The notes: generated by a model not told the origin, from the letters alone. DNA of 64,000 nt from Litorimonas sp051251645 (GCA_051251645.1 JBPOEY010000001.1:1470634-1534633); one strand, 5' to 3'; counted from the stretch's first letter, positions 16,155 to 25,161 are shown. A program made the numbers and translations.

Positions 16155-16379
16155 ATGAAAAAGCGATCTGTTTCCATCCATGGGCATGCGACATCGGTCG
16201 CGCTAGAACCTGAGTTCTGGGCTGAGCTTGACCGGGCTGCTAAGATTGAAGCCCTCTCCATGTCCGGCATGATCCGACGCTTAGACGATAAGCGACTGCT
16301 TGAAGCGCCTGAGCAAGGCCTTGCAAGTTATATCCGCGTCTGGACACTCGCATGGGTTCGCTCAGAGCATTCGCGCTAA
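16155..16379 (+). CDS. Ribbon-helix-helix domain protein (RHH_4 type)
   Basis: This 74-aa protein begins MKKRSVSIHGHATSVALEP, the ribbon strand, followed by EFWAELDRAAKIEALSMSGMIRRLD, which fits the two helices of a ribbon-helix-helix DNA-binding fold, and ends with LASYIRVWTLAWVR. The family (Pfam ribbon-helix-helix 4) is usually found next to DUF4169 in alphaproteobacteria, which supports the call. 170 bp separate it from the DUF4169 gene, a gap in which I see nothing certain. The 3' end overlaps the convergent amidase gene by 18 bp. DNA targets are unknown. Confidence 0.8.
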   Translation: MKKRSVSIHGHATSVALEPEFWAELDRAAKIEALSMSGMIRRLDDKRLLEAPEQGLASYIRVWTLAWVRSEHSR

Positions 16380-17087
16380 CCGACTAACAAGGTCTAGCGT
16401 TTCCATATCGACAACGCCGTCGACTTTGTCGGCACGAAAACGCCTCTGGAAGGCACGGATAACGGCGACGGTTTGGTCGGTCATCACCCCATCCAGTTCA
16501 ACACCATAACCCAGTCCCGCTAATCCGCGTTGGATTAGGCTAATGCCGCGATCTCGATCTCCAAATTCGAACAAGACGCGACGGTCACCATTCGCGTCGC
16601 CAGGCCACAGTCCAATTCCAGCCGCCGCCAATCCTTGCCACGGAAACTTTTCGCCCGGGTCCTCTTTCCGCTTGGGTGCGATATCGGAATGGCCGACGAT
16701 GTTTTGCGGCGCAATATCATGCTCCGTTAGGATACGTTTACACAGAGGGATTATCGCATTGATTTGCACATCGGGGAAATCCGGCAATCCATAATCATGA
16801 CCGCCATTGACAATTTCAATCCCGATACTGGCGGAATTAACGTCGGTGATCCCGTTCCATTCTGATAAGCCCGCGTGCCATGCTCGATCTATCTCAGGGA
16901 CCAATCGGAAGACCCGACCATCCTCTTCAACCATATAGTGAGCGCTGACTTGCGCGTCGGGGTCACACATGCGGTCTAGCGCGGCCTGCCCACTCTCCAT
17001 GCCCGTATAGTGCAACACGAGCATAGAAATCGGCAGTTTACGGTCATTCCGGTTTGGCGAAGGCGTTTCGATAAGGGACAGGCTCAT
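16362..17087 (-). CDS. N-acetylmuramoyl-L-alanine amidase (AmpD family) with peptidoglycan-binding domain
   Basis: The protein (241 aa) has an Amidase_2 domain (about 15-155) with zinc ligands in VLHYTG, AWHAG and the GHSDIAPKRKEDPG motif, then a C-terminal peptidoglycan-binding domain (about 175-235; LIQRGLAGLGY, DGVMTDQT, AIRAFQRRF). It cleaves the bond between N-acetylmuramic acid and L-alanine in muropeptides. No signal peptide is visible, so it is probably the cytoplasmic muropeptide-recycling enzyme of the AmpD/AmiD group. Its start overlaps the stop of the upstream DUF1801 gene by 4 nt (ATGA). Confidence 0.9.
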   Translation of the reverse strand: MSLSLIETPSPNRNDRKLPISMLVLHYTGMESGQAALDRMCDPDAQVSAHYMVEEDGRVFRLVPEIDRAWHAGLSEWNGITDVNSASIGIEIVNGGHDYGLPDFPDVQINAIIPLCKRILTEHDIAPQNIVGHSDIAPKRKEDPGEKFPWQGLAAAGIGLWPGDANGDRRVLFEFGDRDRGISLIQRGLAGLGYGVELDGVMTDQTVAVIRAFQRRFRADKVDGVVDMETLDLVSRLARML

Positions 17088-17512
17088 TCGGGGTAACGTT
17101 CCGCCATAATCTCAATATCCTTACGGATGATTTCCTTAAGCACATCCGTATCCACGTCAGATAGGCGCTTAATATAGAGGCACGACTTGCCTATCTTATG
17201 CTTGCCGAGACGCGCCAATTGGTCGCCCATACTCTCATAGCCCGGCATGATGTAGAGCGAGATATTTTGCGCGCGGTTCGCAAAACCCAAGCGCATGAAA
17301 TCGCCTTCACGTCCGCTGTCATATTTATAGTGGTACTCCCCAAACCCGACGATGGCACTGCCGAGTGTGTTGCCCCAGAGTTTCGGCTGCCATCCTGTTA
17401 CATCACGCATCATGTTTAAGACCCATTGGCAGTCTTCGCGGCGCTGCGGATCCTTTATGGCCGCAATATAGTCGGTTGCTTTTAAGTCAGTTGGAACGGT
17501 TTTATTCGCCAT
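17084..17512 (-). CDS. DUF1801 (YdhG-like) protein
   Basis: The 142-aa protein has the DUF1801 pattern: N-terminal helix with DYIAAIKDPQRREDC, then GWQPKLWGNTLGSAIVGFGEYHYKY, and the segment ISLYIMPGYESM followed by LGKHKIGKSCLYIKRLSDVD. The family adopts an iron-sulfur-cluster-chaperone-like alpha/beta fold and its function is uncertain. There is no signal peptide. It overlaps the downstream amidase gene (ATGA) and starts one base from the upstream transporter gene's stop, suggesting a small operon of transporter, DUF1801 and amidase reading right to left. Confidence 0.8.
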   Translation of the reverse strand: MANKTVPTDLKATDYIAAIKDPQRREDCQWVLNMMRDVTGWQPKLWGNTLGSAIVGFGEYHYKYDSGREGDFMRLGFANRAQNISLYIMPGYESMGDQLARLGKHKIGKSCLYIKRLSDVDTDVLKEIIRKDIEIMAERYPE

Positions 17513-17513
17513 G

Positions 17514-18389
17514 TTAATCCTCCTGCGCAGGCGGCACGGCCCCTCGCCGCGCTATGATCCAGACGCAAGGTAGGATCAACACCGCGCCCAGGATGTAGCG
17601 CGGGTAGAGTGTTTCATTCAAGACCACCACACCAAGCAAGCAAGCCCACAGCGTCGTGATCAAAGTGAGTGGAATGACTTGGCTGACTTCGTAGGTCTGT
17701 AGCAGGCGGAAAAACTGGCCATGTGCGAAAATTGAAACGAAGAGCGCAGCGTAAAGCGCCACAATCATGAGTTTCCACCCGGCTTGCTCCCAAGCCACGC
17801 CGTGACCTGTCTCGAACACGGTCGTTACAAACAACGACAAGCCAAATACCAACACTGCTGTCCACGCCACATATTGCCGCCAATCCACGTCGGGAATGGT
17901 ACGCATCAAAACAGACCCAATCGCCAGCGCGACGTAGGCGAGCAGCAAAAGCACTAATCCTCGGTCCATCGCCAGCGCGCCCGGTTCATAGACCATGATC
18001 ATAACGCCCACCAATGACACGACAATTGCGGTTGAGCGGATCCACCCAATCTTCTCTTTGAGAAAGAGAACTGACAAGATTGACGATATCGGGATCAAAG
18101 CTTGGCTGATGATCGAACTGGCCGATGCGGGCGCGGTTTGGAGGCCGGTATAGAGAAGCCCGAGATGGAGCGGACCAACACAGAGGCTCACTAACAGGAG
18201 CCGACCGATTTTTTTTGGGAAAGGTCGAAACAAAAACACGCCCATAACGAGGAGCACGAATGCAGCACGAAACAAGGCCAACATAAAAGGGGGTACCGGA
18301 TTAGCCCCCACAATCCATGCACTCAGCACGAAATTGCCGCCCCACCCGAGACAGCAAAGCATCATAATTATGAAATCGCGCCCCGTCAT
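17514..18389 (-). CDS. EamA/DMT-family transporter
   Basis: This 291-aa integral membrane protein has about ten hydrophobic segments arranged as two EamA repeats, the second beginning near residue 150 (LLLLAYVALAIGSVLMR). Motifs such as AFVLLVMGVFLFRPFP and PASASSIISQALIPISSILSVLFLKEKIGW are typical of drug/metabolite exporters. The substrate is unknown; relatives export amino acids or metabolites. It lies one base upstream of the DUF1801 gene on the same strand. Confidence 0.85.
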   Translation of the reverse strand: MTGRDFIIMMLCCLGWGGNFVLSAWIVGANPVPPFMLALFRAAFVLLVMGVFLFRPFPKKIGRLLLVSLCVGPLHLGLLYTGLQTAPASASSIISQALIPISSILSVLFLKEKIGWIRSTAIVVSLVGVMIMVYEPGALAMDRGLVLLLLAYVALAIGSVLMRTIPDVDWRQYVAWTAVLVFGLSLFVTTVFETGHGVAWEQAGWKLMIVALYAALFVSIFAHGQFFRLLQTYEVSQVIPLTLITTLWACLLGVVVLNETLYPRYILGAVLILPCVWIIARRGAVPPAQED

Positions 18390-18406
18390 AGCGGGCGCGT
18401 AAGGGT

Positions 18407-18766
18407 TTAGCGTTCGACCGTCCAGCCTTCTGGCGTTTCGTGGGCGTCAATAACGGGGCCACCGGATTTTGCCTGCTGCGGCGCTGAGTGTATATCGGCG
18501 CCCATCTGACGACGAATGTCCGCCATGCGGACGTCCATTTGCGCACGAGGCCCAAAAGGGCGACCTGTCAGTTTCGCCCGAAGCCAGAAGATGCTCACCG
18601 CAATCAAAACCAAAATAGCGATAGCGCTGATCAAAATCAGAGCAAACGCGGCAGAGAAAAAAAGCATGAACGCCGCGACAACCGTCACGGCTGCGAGCGT
18701 AAGCCAACGGCCGATCTGCCCAAATAGACCCGTCCCCGGACCATGAAGATGTTGAGTTCCAGTCAT
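18407..18766 (-). CDS. Hypothetical membrane protein
   Basis: The 119-aa product has two adjoining hydrophobic stretches (about 20-45 and 45-62) that probably form two transmembrane helices, then a polar C-terminal half (RPFGPRAQMDVRMADIRRQMG) ending EGWTVER. No family is recognised. ATG 18766 is chosen over an overlapping TTG because AGGAG lies 7 nt upstream. It lies 18 bp upstream of the EamA transporter gene and is possibly co-transcribed. Confidence 0.65.
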   Translation of the reverse strand: MTGTQHLHGPGTGLFGQIGRWLTLAAVTVVAAFMLFFSAAFALILISAIAILVLIAVSIFWLRAKLTGRPFGPRAQMDVRMADIRRQMGADIHSAPQQAKSGGPVIDAHETPEGWTVER

Positions 18767-18873
18767 CAATTGTCTCCTACACCTTCTAAATCGGGAGAAA
18801 TGGCGCTCAGGTCAAGGGCGCGCGCATTGCGATATCGTCACATCTCAGTCAAATTGGCCGAGAATCATACCGA

Positions 18874-19566
18874 TCACAGCAAAATCGCCCGTTCCTTTTT
18901 CCGTTGCGCTTGGATTTTCGCGTAGGCCTGATTGATCATGGCCATCTTATGCGTCGCCAACGCTGTCATCTCTGGCGGCAAGCCTCGCGCAACAATTCGG
19001 TCCGGATGATTGGCGGCGGCGGCCCGACGATAAGCTTTGCGAAGACCCTCCTCTGAGACCGTTTCATCAATACCGAGGATCAAATAAGGGTCATCGGCGC
19101 CGCGACCGACATGGTTGGCTTTCAGCCGTAAAAACTCAGATTCTGAGAAGCCAAAAATATCAGCGACCCGGGCCAGATAAGCATTTTCGTCAGCCGTCAA
19201 AATACCGTCGGCCAACGCAATATGAAACAGCCCGTCAATCACATCTTCGAGCGCGGCTGGACGAGCTCGAAAATGTTTAGCGATGAGTTTGGCGTAGCGC
19301 TCAAATCCCAAAGTCGTCTGCCGCGCGAGACGGAAGAAACGTTCGACCATTGCCCGCGAGTCGGGTTCCGGACGAAAAACCTGTTCAAAGGCGGCAATAT
19401 CCTCTGACCGGACTTCCCCGTCCGCCTTAGCCATCTTGGCCCCAAGCGCAATCAGCGCTGCAACAACAGGGGCGTCTTCGACTGTGCCCGACGTGCCGCG
19501 CCCGTCATTCTGACTCTGCGGACCGAAAAGCTGCGCTGCCGCCGTAAAGATGCGAGTCCAAATCAT
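18874..19566 (-). CDS. TerB-DnaJ protein (DjlA-like)
   Basis: The 230-aa protein has an N-terminal tellurite-resistance TerB-like helical domain (about 30-145; LIALGAKMAKADGEVRSEDI, IALADGILTADENAYL) and a C-terminal J-domain (about 165-230) with the HPD tripeptide in NHPDR, which stimulates DnaK ATPase. This is the domain order of DjlA-like co-chaperones, though the N-terminal membrane anchor of E. coli DjlA is shortened here to a weak start. It lies 9 bp downstream of metF and is probably part of that operon. Confidence 0.85.
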   Translation of the reverse strand: MIWTRIFTAAAQLFGPQSQNDGRGTSGTVEDAPVVAALIALGAKMAKADGEVRSEDIAAFEQVFRPEPDSRAMVERFFRLARQTTLGFERYAKLIAKHFRARPAALEDVIDGLFHIALADGILTADENAYLARVADIFGFSESEFLRLKANHVGRGADDPYLILGIDETVSEEGLRKAYRRAAAANHPDRIVARGLPPEMTALATHKMAMINQAYAKIQAQRKKERAILL

Positions 19567-19575
19567 AGGTAGAGA

Positions 19576-20529
19576 TTAAGCTGTCAGACTCTGACGTCTA
19601 TGCATACCTAACACACGCGAGACAGCATTCGCAATTTCCGCCCGATTGAGCGTGTAGAGATGATAGTGGCGCACCCCCCGATCATGCAGCTCAGCGGTTA
19701 GCTCAGAAATCAATGTCGCCGTCAGCATGTCGCGCGTCGCCGGGTCATTATCGAGCCCTTCAAATAATTCGACATACCAGTCTGGAACCGCAACGCCGCA
19801 CATATCGGACATGCGCTGCAAGCCCTTCACATTGGGTTGCAACATCAAACCCGGGACAATCGGAATATCAATTCCTGCGTCCAGCACCCGGTCTTGGAAA
19901 CGCCAAAAAATATCAGGAGAAAAGAAAAATTGCGTAATCGCCCGCGTCGCGCCAGCATCGATTTTGCGTTTCAGATTATCGATCTCGGTCCGCCAATCAC
20001 CACTTTCAGGATGAAGTTCGGGATAGGCTGAAACCGTGACTTCGAAATCAGCAATCCGCTTCAATCCTTCCACCAAATCTGACGCCTGAGCGTAGCCACC
20101 CGGATGAGGCTTGTATTTTTCGTCGATTCCAGATGTAGGGTCGCCGCGCAACGCCACAATATGGCGCACGCCTGCAGCCCAATATCCTTTCGCAATCATA
20201 TCGATTTCGTCGCGAGTTGCTTCGACACAAGTCAAATGGGCTGCCGGATTCATCCGAGTTTCTTTGGCCATGCGCTCAACAGTGCGATGTGTGCGTTCGC
20301 GCGTCGATCCGCCCGCACCATAGGTTACAGACACAAAATCGGGACCCAAGGGCTCAAGCGTTTCAATCGCAGACCAAAGGCGTGCTTCCGCTTTCGTCGT
20401 TTTTGGCGGAAAGAATTCAAAACTCACGCAGACGTCAGCGCAGTTCTTCGCGACAGAGCGATCAGACGAGGTGCGCGCGATGGCACCGACGGGGGCATTA
20501 GGATCGCGTTGGGGGACAAACCGAGTCAT
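19576..20529 (-). CDS. metF: 5,10-methylenetetrahydrofolate reductase MetF
   Basis: MetF reduces methylene-THF to 5-methyl-THF, the methyl donor for methionine synthase. The protein (317 aa from ATG 20529) has the flavin-binding TIM-barrel with SFEFFPPKT near residue 37, VSVTYGAGGSTR, HLTCVEATRDE, HIVALRGDP and QFFFSPDIFWRF. ATG 20529 overlaps the stop of the upstream regulator as ATGA; an upstream in-frame extension is only read-through from that gene. It is co-translated with the ArsR-methyltransferase regulator, which suggests control by the methionine cycle. Confidence 0.95.
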   Translation of the reverse strand: MTRFVPQRDPNAPVGAIARTSSDRSVAKNCADVCVSFEFFPPKTTKAEARLWSAIETLEPLGPDFVSVTYGAGGSTRERTHRTVERMAKETRMNPAAHLTCVEATRDEIDMIAKGYWAAGVRHIVALRGDPTSGIDEKYKPHPGGYAQASDLVEGLKRIADFEVTVSAYPELHPESGDWRTEIDNLKRKIDAGATRAITQFFFSPDIFWRFQDRVLDAGIDIPIVPGLMLQPNVKGLQRMSDMCGVAVPDWYVELFEGLDNDPATRDMLTATLISELTAELHDRGVRHYHLYTLNRAEIANAVSRVLGMHRRQSLTA

Positions 20530-21491
20530 GTGAGCATTTCCAACGTTGGTATCGGCACCCGTGTCGCGCGCCAAATCAAGAGATCAGGGTATGTTTCGTC
20601 AGCGCTTGCAATCGTGTCGTAACGAATATCGCCAAACTGATGGGCGCCGAGAAGGTCTGACATTTCTTCGGGGGCAAATCCTAAACGACGATGGGCGAAT
20701 TGGTCACGGAAATCCTCGCGCTCATGTTCGGCAAAATCAACGACAAGAAGCGTGCCATTGGGCGCTAACAAACGAGAGGCCTCAGTGAGTGCGTCACTCG
20801 GGCGGTCCAAATGATGCAAAACCTGATGCAGTGTAACCAGGTCCGCCACCCTGTCACCCAGCGGTGTTCGCGCTAAATCGGATTGCTGCACAGACAAGTG
20901 GGCGAAGCGCTCATCCGACAAAGTATAGCGGGCTACACGGAGCATATCGGACGATAGATCGATGCCGATCCCACTTTTAACCCAATCCGATAAGAGCGCG
21001 AGCATCCGTCCGGACCCTGTGCCTAAATCAACCATGAGGTTGAACCGACGCTTATTGAGTTGCGCAAGAATTGCAGCTTCGACTTTGGCTTGCGGCAGAA
21101 ATTCGTGTGACAAACGACCCAAATTATTGGCCACGTCGGTAAAGAATTGGTTGGCTTGATCGGCTCTCACGGCGCGGACATGGTTTAGTCGCTGCCGATC
21201 TGCTGCCAAAACGCGATCATTGATCGGCAATTTTTCGAGAACGCCTGCGACAACCGTCATCGTGAGACTACTGTTCATGCAAAGCCGCGAAAACACCCAA
21301 GACCCTTCGCGCAATCGATCGACAACCCCGGCATCTTCGAGTGATTTTATATATTGAGTAACGCGCGGCTGCGACAATTTCAATACGGACACAAGTTCTG
21401 AGACTGTCAGCTCTTCATGCTGCAACAGCGCCAAAATTCGTAATCGGTCCGGATGACCGAGCAACTTCAATATGCGGGCAATCGTTTCCAC
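20526..21491 (-). CDS. ArsR-family regulator fused to a SAM-dependent methyltransferase domain (SahR-like)
   Basis: The N-terminal 90 residues are a winged helix of the ArsR/SmtB type (LLGHPDRLRILALLQHEELTVSELVSVLKLSQPRVTQYIKSL is the HTH region). Residues about 150-300 are a class I methyltransferase fold with motif I DLGTGSGRML and the segments DLVTLHQVLHHL and LLVVDFAEH. This fusion next to metF or metH is the SahR type, known to sense S-adenosyl-homocysteine and control methionine genes. No metal-binding cysteine motif of classical ArsR is evident. Its start lies 31 bp from a strong palindrome, a probable autoregulatory operator. Confidence 0.85.
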   Translation of the reverse strand: METIARILKLLGHPDRLRILALLQHEELTVSELVSVLKLSQPRVTQYIKSLEDAGVVDRLREGSWVFSRLCMNSSLTMTVVAGVLEKLPINDRVLAADRQRLNHVRAVRADQANQFFTDVANNLGRLSHEFLPQAKVEAAILAQLNKRRFNLMVDLGTGSGRMLALLSDWVKSGIGIDLSSDMLRVARYTLSDERFAHLSVQQSDLARTPLGDRVADLVTLHQVLHHLDRPSDALTEASRLLAPNGTLLVVDFAEHEREDFRDQFAHRRLGFAPEEMSDLLGAHQFGDIRYDTIASADETYPDLLIWRATRVPIPTLEMLT

Positions 21492-21521
21492 ACACGCGAA
21501 CTACCACAAGTAATGCGCCCG

Positions 21522-21545
21522 GCATATAAAATTTTCTTTATATGC
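21522..21545. promoter_or_regulatory. Candidate operator of the SahR-like regulator/metF operon
   Basis: GCATATAAA-ATTTTC-TTTATATGC is a perfect 9-bp inverted repeat with a 6-nt spacer, standing out as AT-rich in its surroundings. It is 31 bp upstream of the regulator's start codon, within the promoter zone and just after the stop of the GH9 gene. A dyad of this size suits a dimeric winged-helix repressor. It might alternatively be an AT-rich terminator of the GH9 gene, but it has no GC stem. Confidence 0.6.
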
Positions 21546-21548
21546 GAC

Positions 21549-23438
21549 TTATTGCACAAATTTGCTGAGCAATCGAAGGTAATCAACTTGATAGCCGAGT
21601 GAATTTTCGGTCACAGACCAGCTATTTAACGGCCAGCCGTCATTAAACTCACCATAAGATTTGGCCGGTGGCTGTCCCACGGGCGGGACAATATCCGGCC
21701 TGCGGCAGATCTTATCACCAAACCCACCGCACCCTTCGACGCAACATTCATCACGGTCGTAGCCTGAGTTTGGTCCGCCGACTAAAAACCCTGGGGCGGG
21801 TCCATAGCGTGACGTTTTTGTGCTGTCCCATTCGCGCGACCCATCCTTAAACCAAGCATGATAGAGTGTGGATACAGACCGTTCGGCCCCCGCCTCTTTC
21901 ATGTTCGAAAGATAGACGAGCCCCATCGGATTCACGCCGTGGATGTAATGGAGATAATGCGACGCAGCATTGACCGCTCGCCCGTGTGAGGCGGGATTAA
22001 CACCGCCAACGACAGCTTGTGTAAACACAGCGCCACGCCGTGCTTTCGTTCCGTTACTGCCCCACCAATAGCCATCGACATAAGCGCCATATGGATCGGC
22101 TTGATCATTCACCGCGCCCCACCCGTTCCATTCCGACATAGCGCGCACATAGTCTTGTCGGATGCGCTGAGAGAGGCGTTTTGGGACGCCTTGAGCGGCT
22201 GCAAACCGTAGCATCATAAATCCAAGATCGCCCTCAAATCCATTCGCTGTGTCAGATTTTATCCCGCCAATCTGGCGGTAAAGCCGCTCAACTGTCTTGC
22301 AAAACCGCTCTTCTCCGGTTGCCGTAAACATTTGCGACGCTGCGATAAGTCGTTTCTTTTTCAGCCGATCTTCATCGACTTCTTGCTGTCCTGCGCCAAG
22401 GTGCATCGTCCCTTGGTCCTCATTATTATTGTAAAATCGTTCGTGTGGATTGTTTTCTGCCCACTCCCAAGCGCGCAGCGAACGTTCCTGGTAGCGGTTC
22501 GCCATCTCGACGAGTGACGGCTGTGTTCGAAACACCTCCGCCGCCATGGCAAAAGCGCCCGCCGCGCTCACGGTTGCCGACGTATTTTCCAATCCATAGA
22601 GCGATGGTCCGGTTGCTTGCGACGGCGGAGAGCCTTCCGCACGGCCCAATATTGACAGCATGGACCCGTCCGCATTTTGCATGCGCGCTAACCAGTCCAC
22701 ACCCCATTTTACTTCATCGAGTACATCGGGAATGCCGTTACCACTCTCCGGAATGCCCATATCATCCGTCCAAACGACCGGGTTTTCGAGATAGGAGGCA
22801 AGCAGGCTCGACACATAATTGGCGGTCCAGCTGGTATATTGATTATAGTCGCCCGCATCAAACCAGCCGCCGCGAAGATCACGGGCCGTGTCCGTTTTTC
22901 CTTCGGAGTCATAACGTTGCGCTTGGCTATCTTGTCCCTTTCCAAGATGTGAGGCCGCGTCAGTATAGCCTCGCGCGGCATAAGGCGCCCGTTTTTCGAA
23001 CCCGGCGCGTTGATAGTAGAACACTTTGAACGCATCGCGCAGAACCGGACGATAGACAGTCCTCGAAATCTCAAACGAATCACTCTCGACGCGATTTTCT
23101 AAATCCCGAACGACATAGGTTCCGGGCGTCGTCAGCGCAGAAAAATCAAACCACCACACCCGGTCGCCGGACACCGCGTCAACTTCGCCCCGCTTCCACG
23201 CCACAGGGCGACCGCGATAGACGGGCTCACCCGTCCGCACATCAATGACGGCGTATAATCCGCTCGGTTGGAAAGACCGGCCCGCATCAAACCCAACCTG
23301 CGGGTCGCGAATGACAGCGCGTTTTTCAAGGTTCGGCACATAACCGAATTGATCGACCACAATGAAGGGGGCCGGATCCGTGGCGCGAGCCGAGACGGCA
23401 AATAATAAATAGACAATGATCGATAGGATGAAGCGCAT
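21549..23438 (-). CDS. Glycoside hydrolase family 9 (endoglucanase-like)
   Basis: This secreted protein (629 aa) starts with a type I signal peptide (MRFILSIIVYLLFAVSARA) and has an N-terminal Ig-like CelD_N domain (about 20-120; FIVVDQFGYVPNLEKRAVI) and a GH9 catalytic domain (about 130-625). The catalytic aspartates are in GGWFDAGDYNQYTSW; the catalytic glutamate is in the C-terminal SVTENSLGYQVDY. PESGNGIPDVLDEVKWGVDWL is also family-typical. GH9 enzymes cut beta-1,4-glucans, so it may attack cellulose or mixed-linkage glucans of algae or plants. The ATG 23438 follows GAGGTG. It stands alone with no other carbohydrate genes nearby. A cysteine-rich loop (DRDECCVEGCGG) is unusual. Confidence 0.93.
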   Translation of the reverse strand: MRFILSIIVYLLFAVSARATDPAPFIVVDQFGYVPNLEKRAVIRDPQVGFDAGRSFQPSGLYAVIDVRTGEPVYRGRPVAWKRGEVDAVSGDRVWWFDFSALTTPGTYVVRDLENRVESDSFEISRTVYRPVLRDAFKVFYYQRAGFEKRAPYAARGYTDAASHLGKGQDSQAQRYDSEGKTDTARDLRGGWFDAGDYNQYTSWTANYVSSLLASYLENPVVWTDDMGIPESGNGIPDVLDEVKWGVDWLARMQNADGSMLSILGRAEGSPPSQATGPSLYGLENTSATVSAAGAFAMAAEVFRTQPSLVEMANRYQERSLRAWEWAENNPHERFYNNNEDQGTMHLGAGQQEVDEDRLKKKRLIAASQMFTATGEERFCKTVERLYRQIGGIKSDTANGFEGDLGFMMLRFAAAQGVPKRLSQRIRQDYVRAMSEWNGWGAVNDQADPYGAYVDGYWWGSNGTKARRGAVFTQAVVGGVNPASHGRAVNAASHYLHYIHGVNPMGLVYLSNMKEAGAERSVSTLYHAWFKDGSREWDSTKTSRYGPAPGFLVGGPNSGYDRDECCVEGCGGFGDKICRRPDIVPPVGQPPAKSYGEFNDGWPLNSWSVTENSLGYQVDYLRLLSKFVQ

Positions 23439-23469
23439 AATGCACCTCACCTATCAAAAACTCTTTTAC

Positions 23470-23485
23470 GAGACTTAAAGGTCTC
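23470..23485 (-). terminator. Small terminator after ettA
   Basis: GAGAC-TTAAAG-GTCTC is a perfect 5-bp hairpin, followed on the reverse strand by GTAAAAGAGTTTTTG, giving a T-run after a short gap. It lies just after the ettA stop codon (23503) and before the GH9 gene. Confidence 0.5.
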
Positions 23486-23502
23486 TGCGGATGAGCCGTG
23501 TA

Positions 23503-25161
23503 TCAGCGATCAAACTTCACGAATTTGAGCTTCTTTGGAATATCAGCATCGTCGCCGAGGCGGCGCTTTTTGTCCTCAATATAATCCGCAAAGTTGCCTT
23601 CAAACCATTCCACATGGCTATCCCCTTCATAGGCGAGGATGTGAGTGGCGACACGGTCGAGGAAGAAGCGATCGTGCGAGATGACCACGGCACACCCGGG
23701 GAATTTCTCCAGCGCGATTTCGAGCGAGGCGAGTGTTTCGCGGTCCAAATCATTGGTCGGTTCATCCAGCAGCAAGAGGTTAGCCGGGCGTGTCAACATT
23801 TTTGCGAGGTTCACGCGGTTGCGTTCACCGCCAGACAGCTGCCCAACATTCTTCGATTGATCTGTGCCTTTGAAGTTAAACGCGCCGACATAGGCGCGGC
23901 TTGGCACTTCGCGTTTGCCAAGTTGTAGAATATCAAGGCCATCGGAAATCGCTTCCCAGACGTTTTTGCTATTATCCAGCGCGTCGCGGTTTTGGTCAAC
24001 ATACCCAAGCTCAACCGTTTCACCGACTTTAAAGCTCCCCTCGTCTGGTTTCTCTTCGCCCGTGATCATCTTGAACAACGTGGTTTTACCCGCCCCGTTA
24101 GGGCCGATCACACCAACAATACCACCGCGCGGTAGTTTGAAGGACAGGTCTTTGATCAGCAGCTTATCGCCAAAGGCTTTGGAGACATTATTGGCTTCAA
24201 CGACAATATTGCCGAGGCGTTCGCCCATCGGGATGCGGATTTCAGCGTGGCTGACGACTTCCTTATCCGCTTCATCGCGCAAGTTTTCATAAGCGCTGAT
24301 CCGCGCTTTGGACTTTGTTTGACGCGCTTTCGGGTTGGACCGGATCCATTCCAATTCGCGTTTTAGCGCTTTGGTCTTGGAATCAGATTCGCGCCCTTCC
24401 TGATCCATTCGGTCCGCTTTCGACGCCAGCCATGATGAGTAATTGCCTTCATGCGGGAAGGTCCGACCGCGATCCACTTCGAGCGTCCAGTTGGTAATAT
24501 GGTCGAGGAAATAGCGATCGTGGGTAATCAGAATGATCGCACCTTTGTAATTGACCAGATAATTCTCGAGCCACGCGACGGTTTCCGCATCCAAGTGGTT
24601 GGTCGGTTCATCCATCAGCAACAGATCAGGCTTCGCGAGCAGCAGCTTACAAATCGCAACTCGTCGACGTTCCCCGCCCGATAGCGGCGTAACGTCAGCG
24701 TCCTTCGGCGGGCAACGGAGCGCCTGCATCGCCATTTCGATTTTACTATCAATATCCCATGCATCACGGGCATCGACCTGCTCTTGCAAGACGGTCATTT
24801 CTTCCATCAACTCGTCAGTATAATCCTCGGCCATTTTCATGGCGACGGCATTATAGGCATCGAAAATCCGTTTATCTTCGCATTCCGCGATGACATTGCC
24901 CCAAACATCCTTGTCTGGATCGAGTTTTGGCTCTTGAGACAAGTAGCCCACCTTGACGCCTTCGGCCGCCCAATATTCGCCGGTCACATCTGTATCGACG
25001 CCCGCCATGATTTTCATCAAGGTCGATTTACCCGCCCCATTGACCCCCACGAGGCCAATTTTGGCGTCTGGGTAGAAAGACAGGTGCACATTATCGAGAA
25101 TAGTCTTATTGCCGAATTTCTTCGTCAGACCCTGCATATGATAGGCGAATTGGCGAGCCAT
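23503..25161 (-). CDS. ettA: Energy-dependent translational throttle protein EttA (ABC-F)
   Basis: EttA is an ABC-F ATPase that binds the ribosomal E site and gates the first peptide bond according to the ADP/ATP ratio. The 552-aa protein has two ABC cassettes: Walker A GVNGAGKST (about 39) and GPNGAGKTT (about 355), signature motifs LSGGERRRVAI and LSGGERNRVNL, and the DEPTNHLD/DEPTNDLD Walker B regions. Between them lies the characteristic linker with KARQTKSKARISAYENL that touches the ribosome. No membrane domain is present. The gene lies upstream of GH9 with a small hairpin between, so they are probably separate units. Confidence 0.95.
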   Translation of the reverse strand: MARQFAYHMQGLTKKFGNKTILDNVHLSFYPDAKIGLVGVNGAGKSTLMKIMAGVDTDVTGEYWAAEGVKVGYLSQEPKLDPDKDVWGNVIAECEDKRIFDAYNAVAMKMAEDYTDELMEEMTVLQEQVDARDAWDIDSKIEMAMQALRCPPKDADVTPLSGGERRRVAICKLLLAKPDLLLMDEPTNHLDAETVAWLENYLVNYKGAIILITHDRYFLDHITNWTLEVDRGRTFPHEGNYSSWLASKADRMDQEGRESDSKTKALKRELEWIRSNPKARQTKSKARISAYENLRDEADKEVVSHAEIRIPMGERLGNIVVEANNVSKAFGDKLLIKDLSFKLPRGGIVGVIGPNGAGKTTLFKMITGEEKPDEGSFKVGETVELGYVDQNRDALDNSKNVWEAISDGLDILQLGKREVPSRAYVGAFNFKGTDQSKNVGQLSGGERNRVNLAKMLTRPANLLLLDEPTNDLDRETLASLEIALEKFPGCAVVISHDRFFLDRVATHILAYEGDSHVEWFEGNFADYIEDKKRRLGDDADIPKKLKFVKFDR

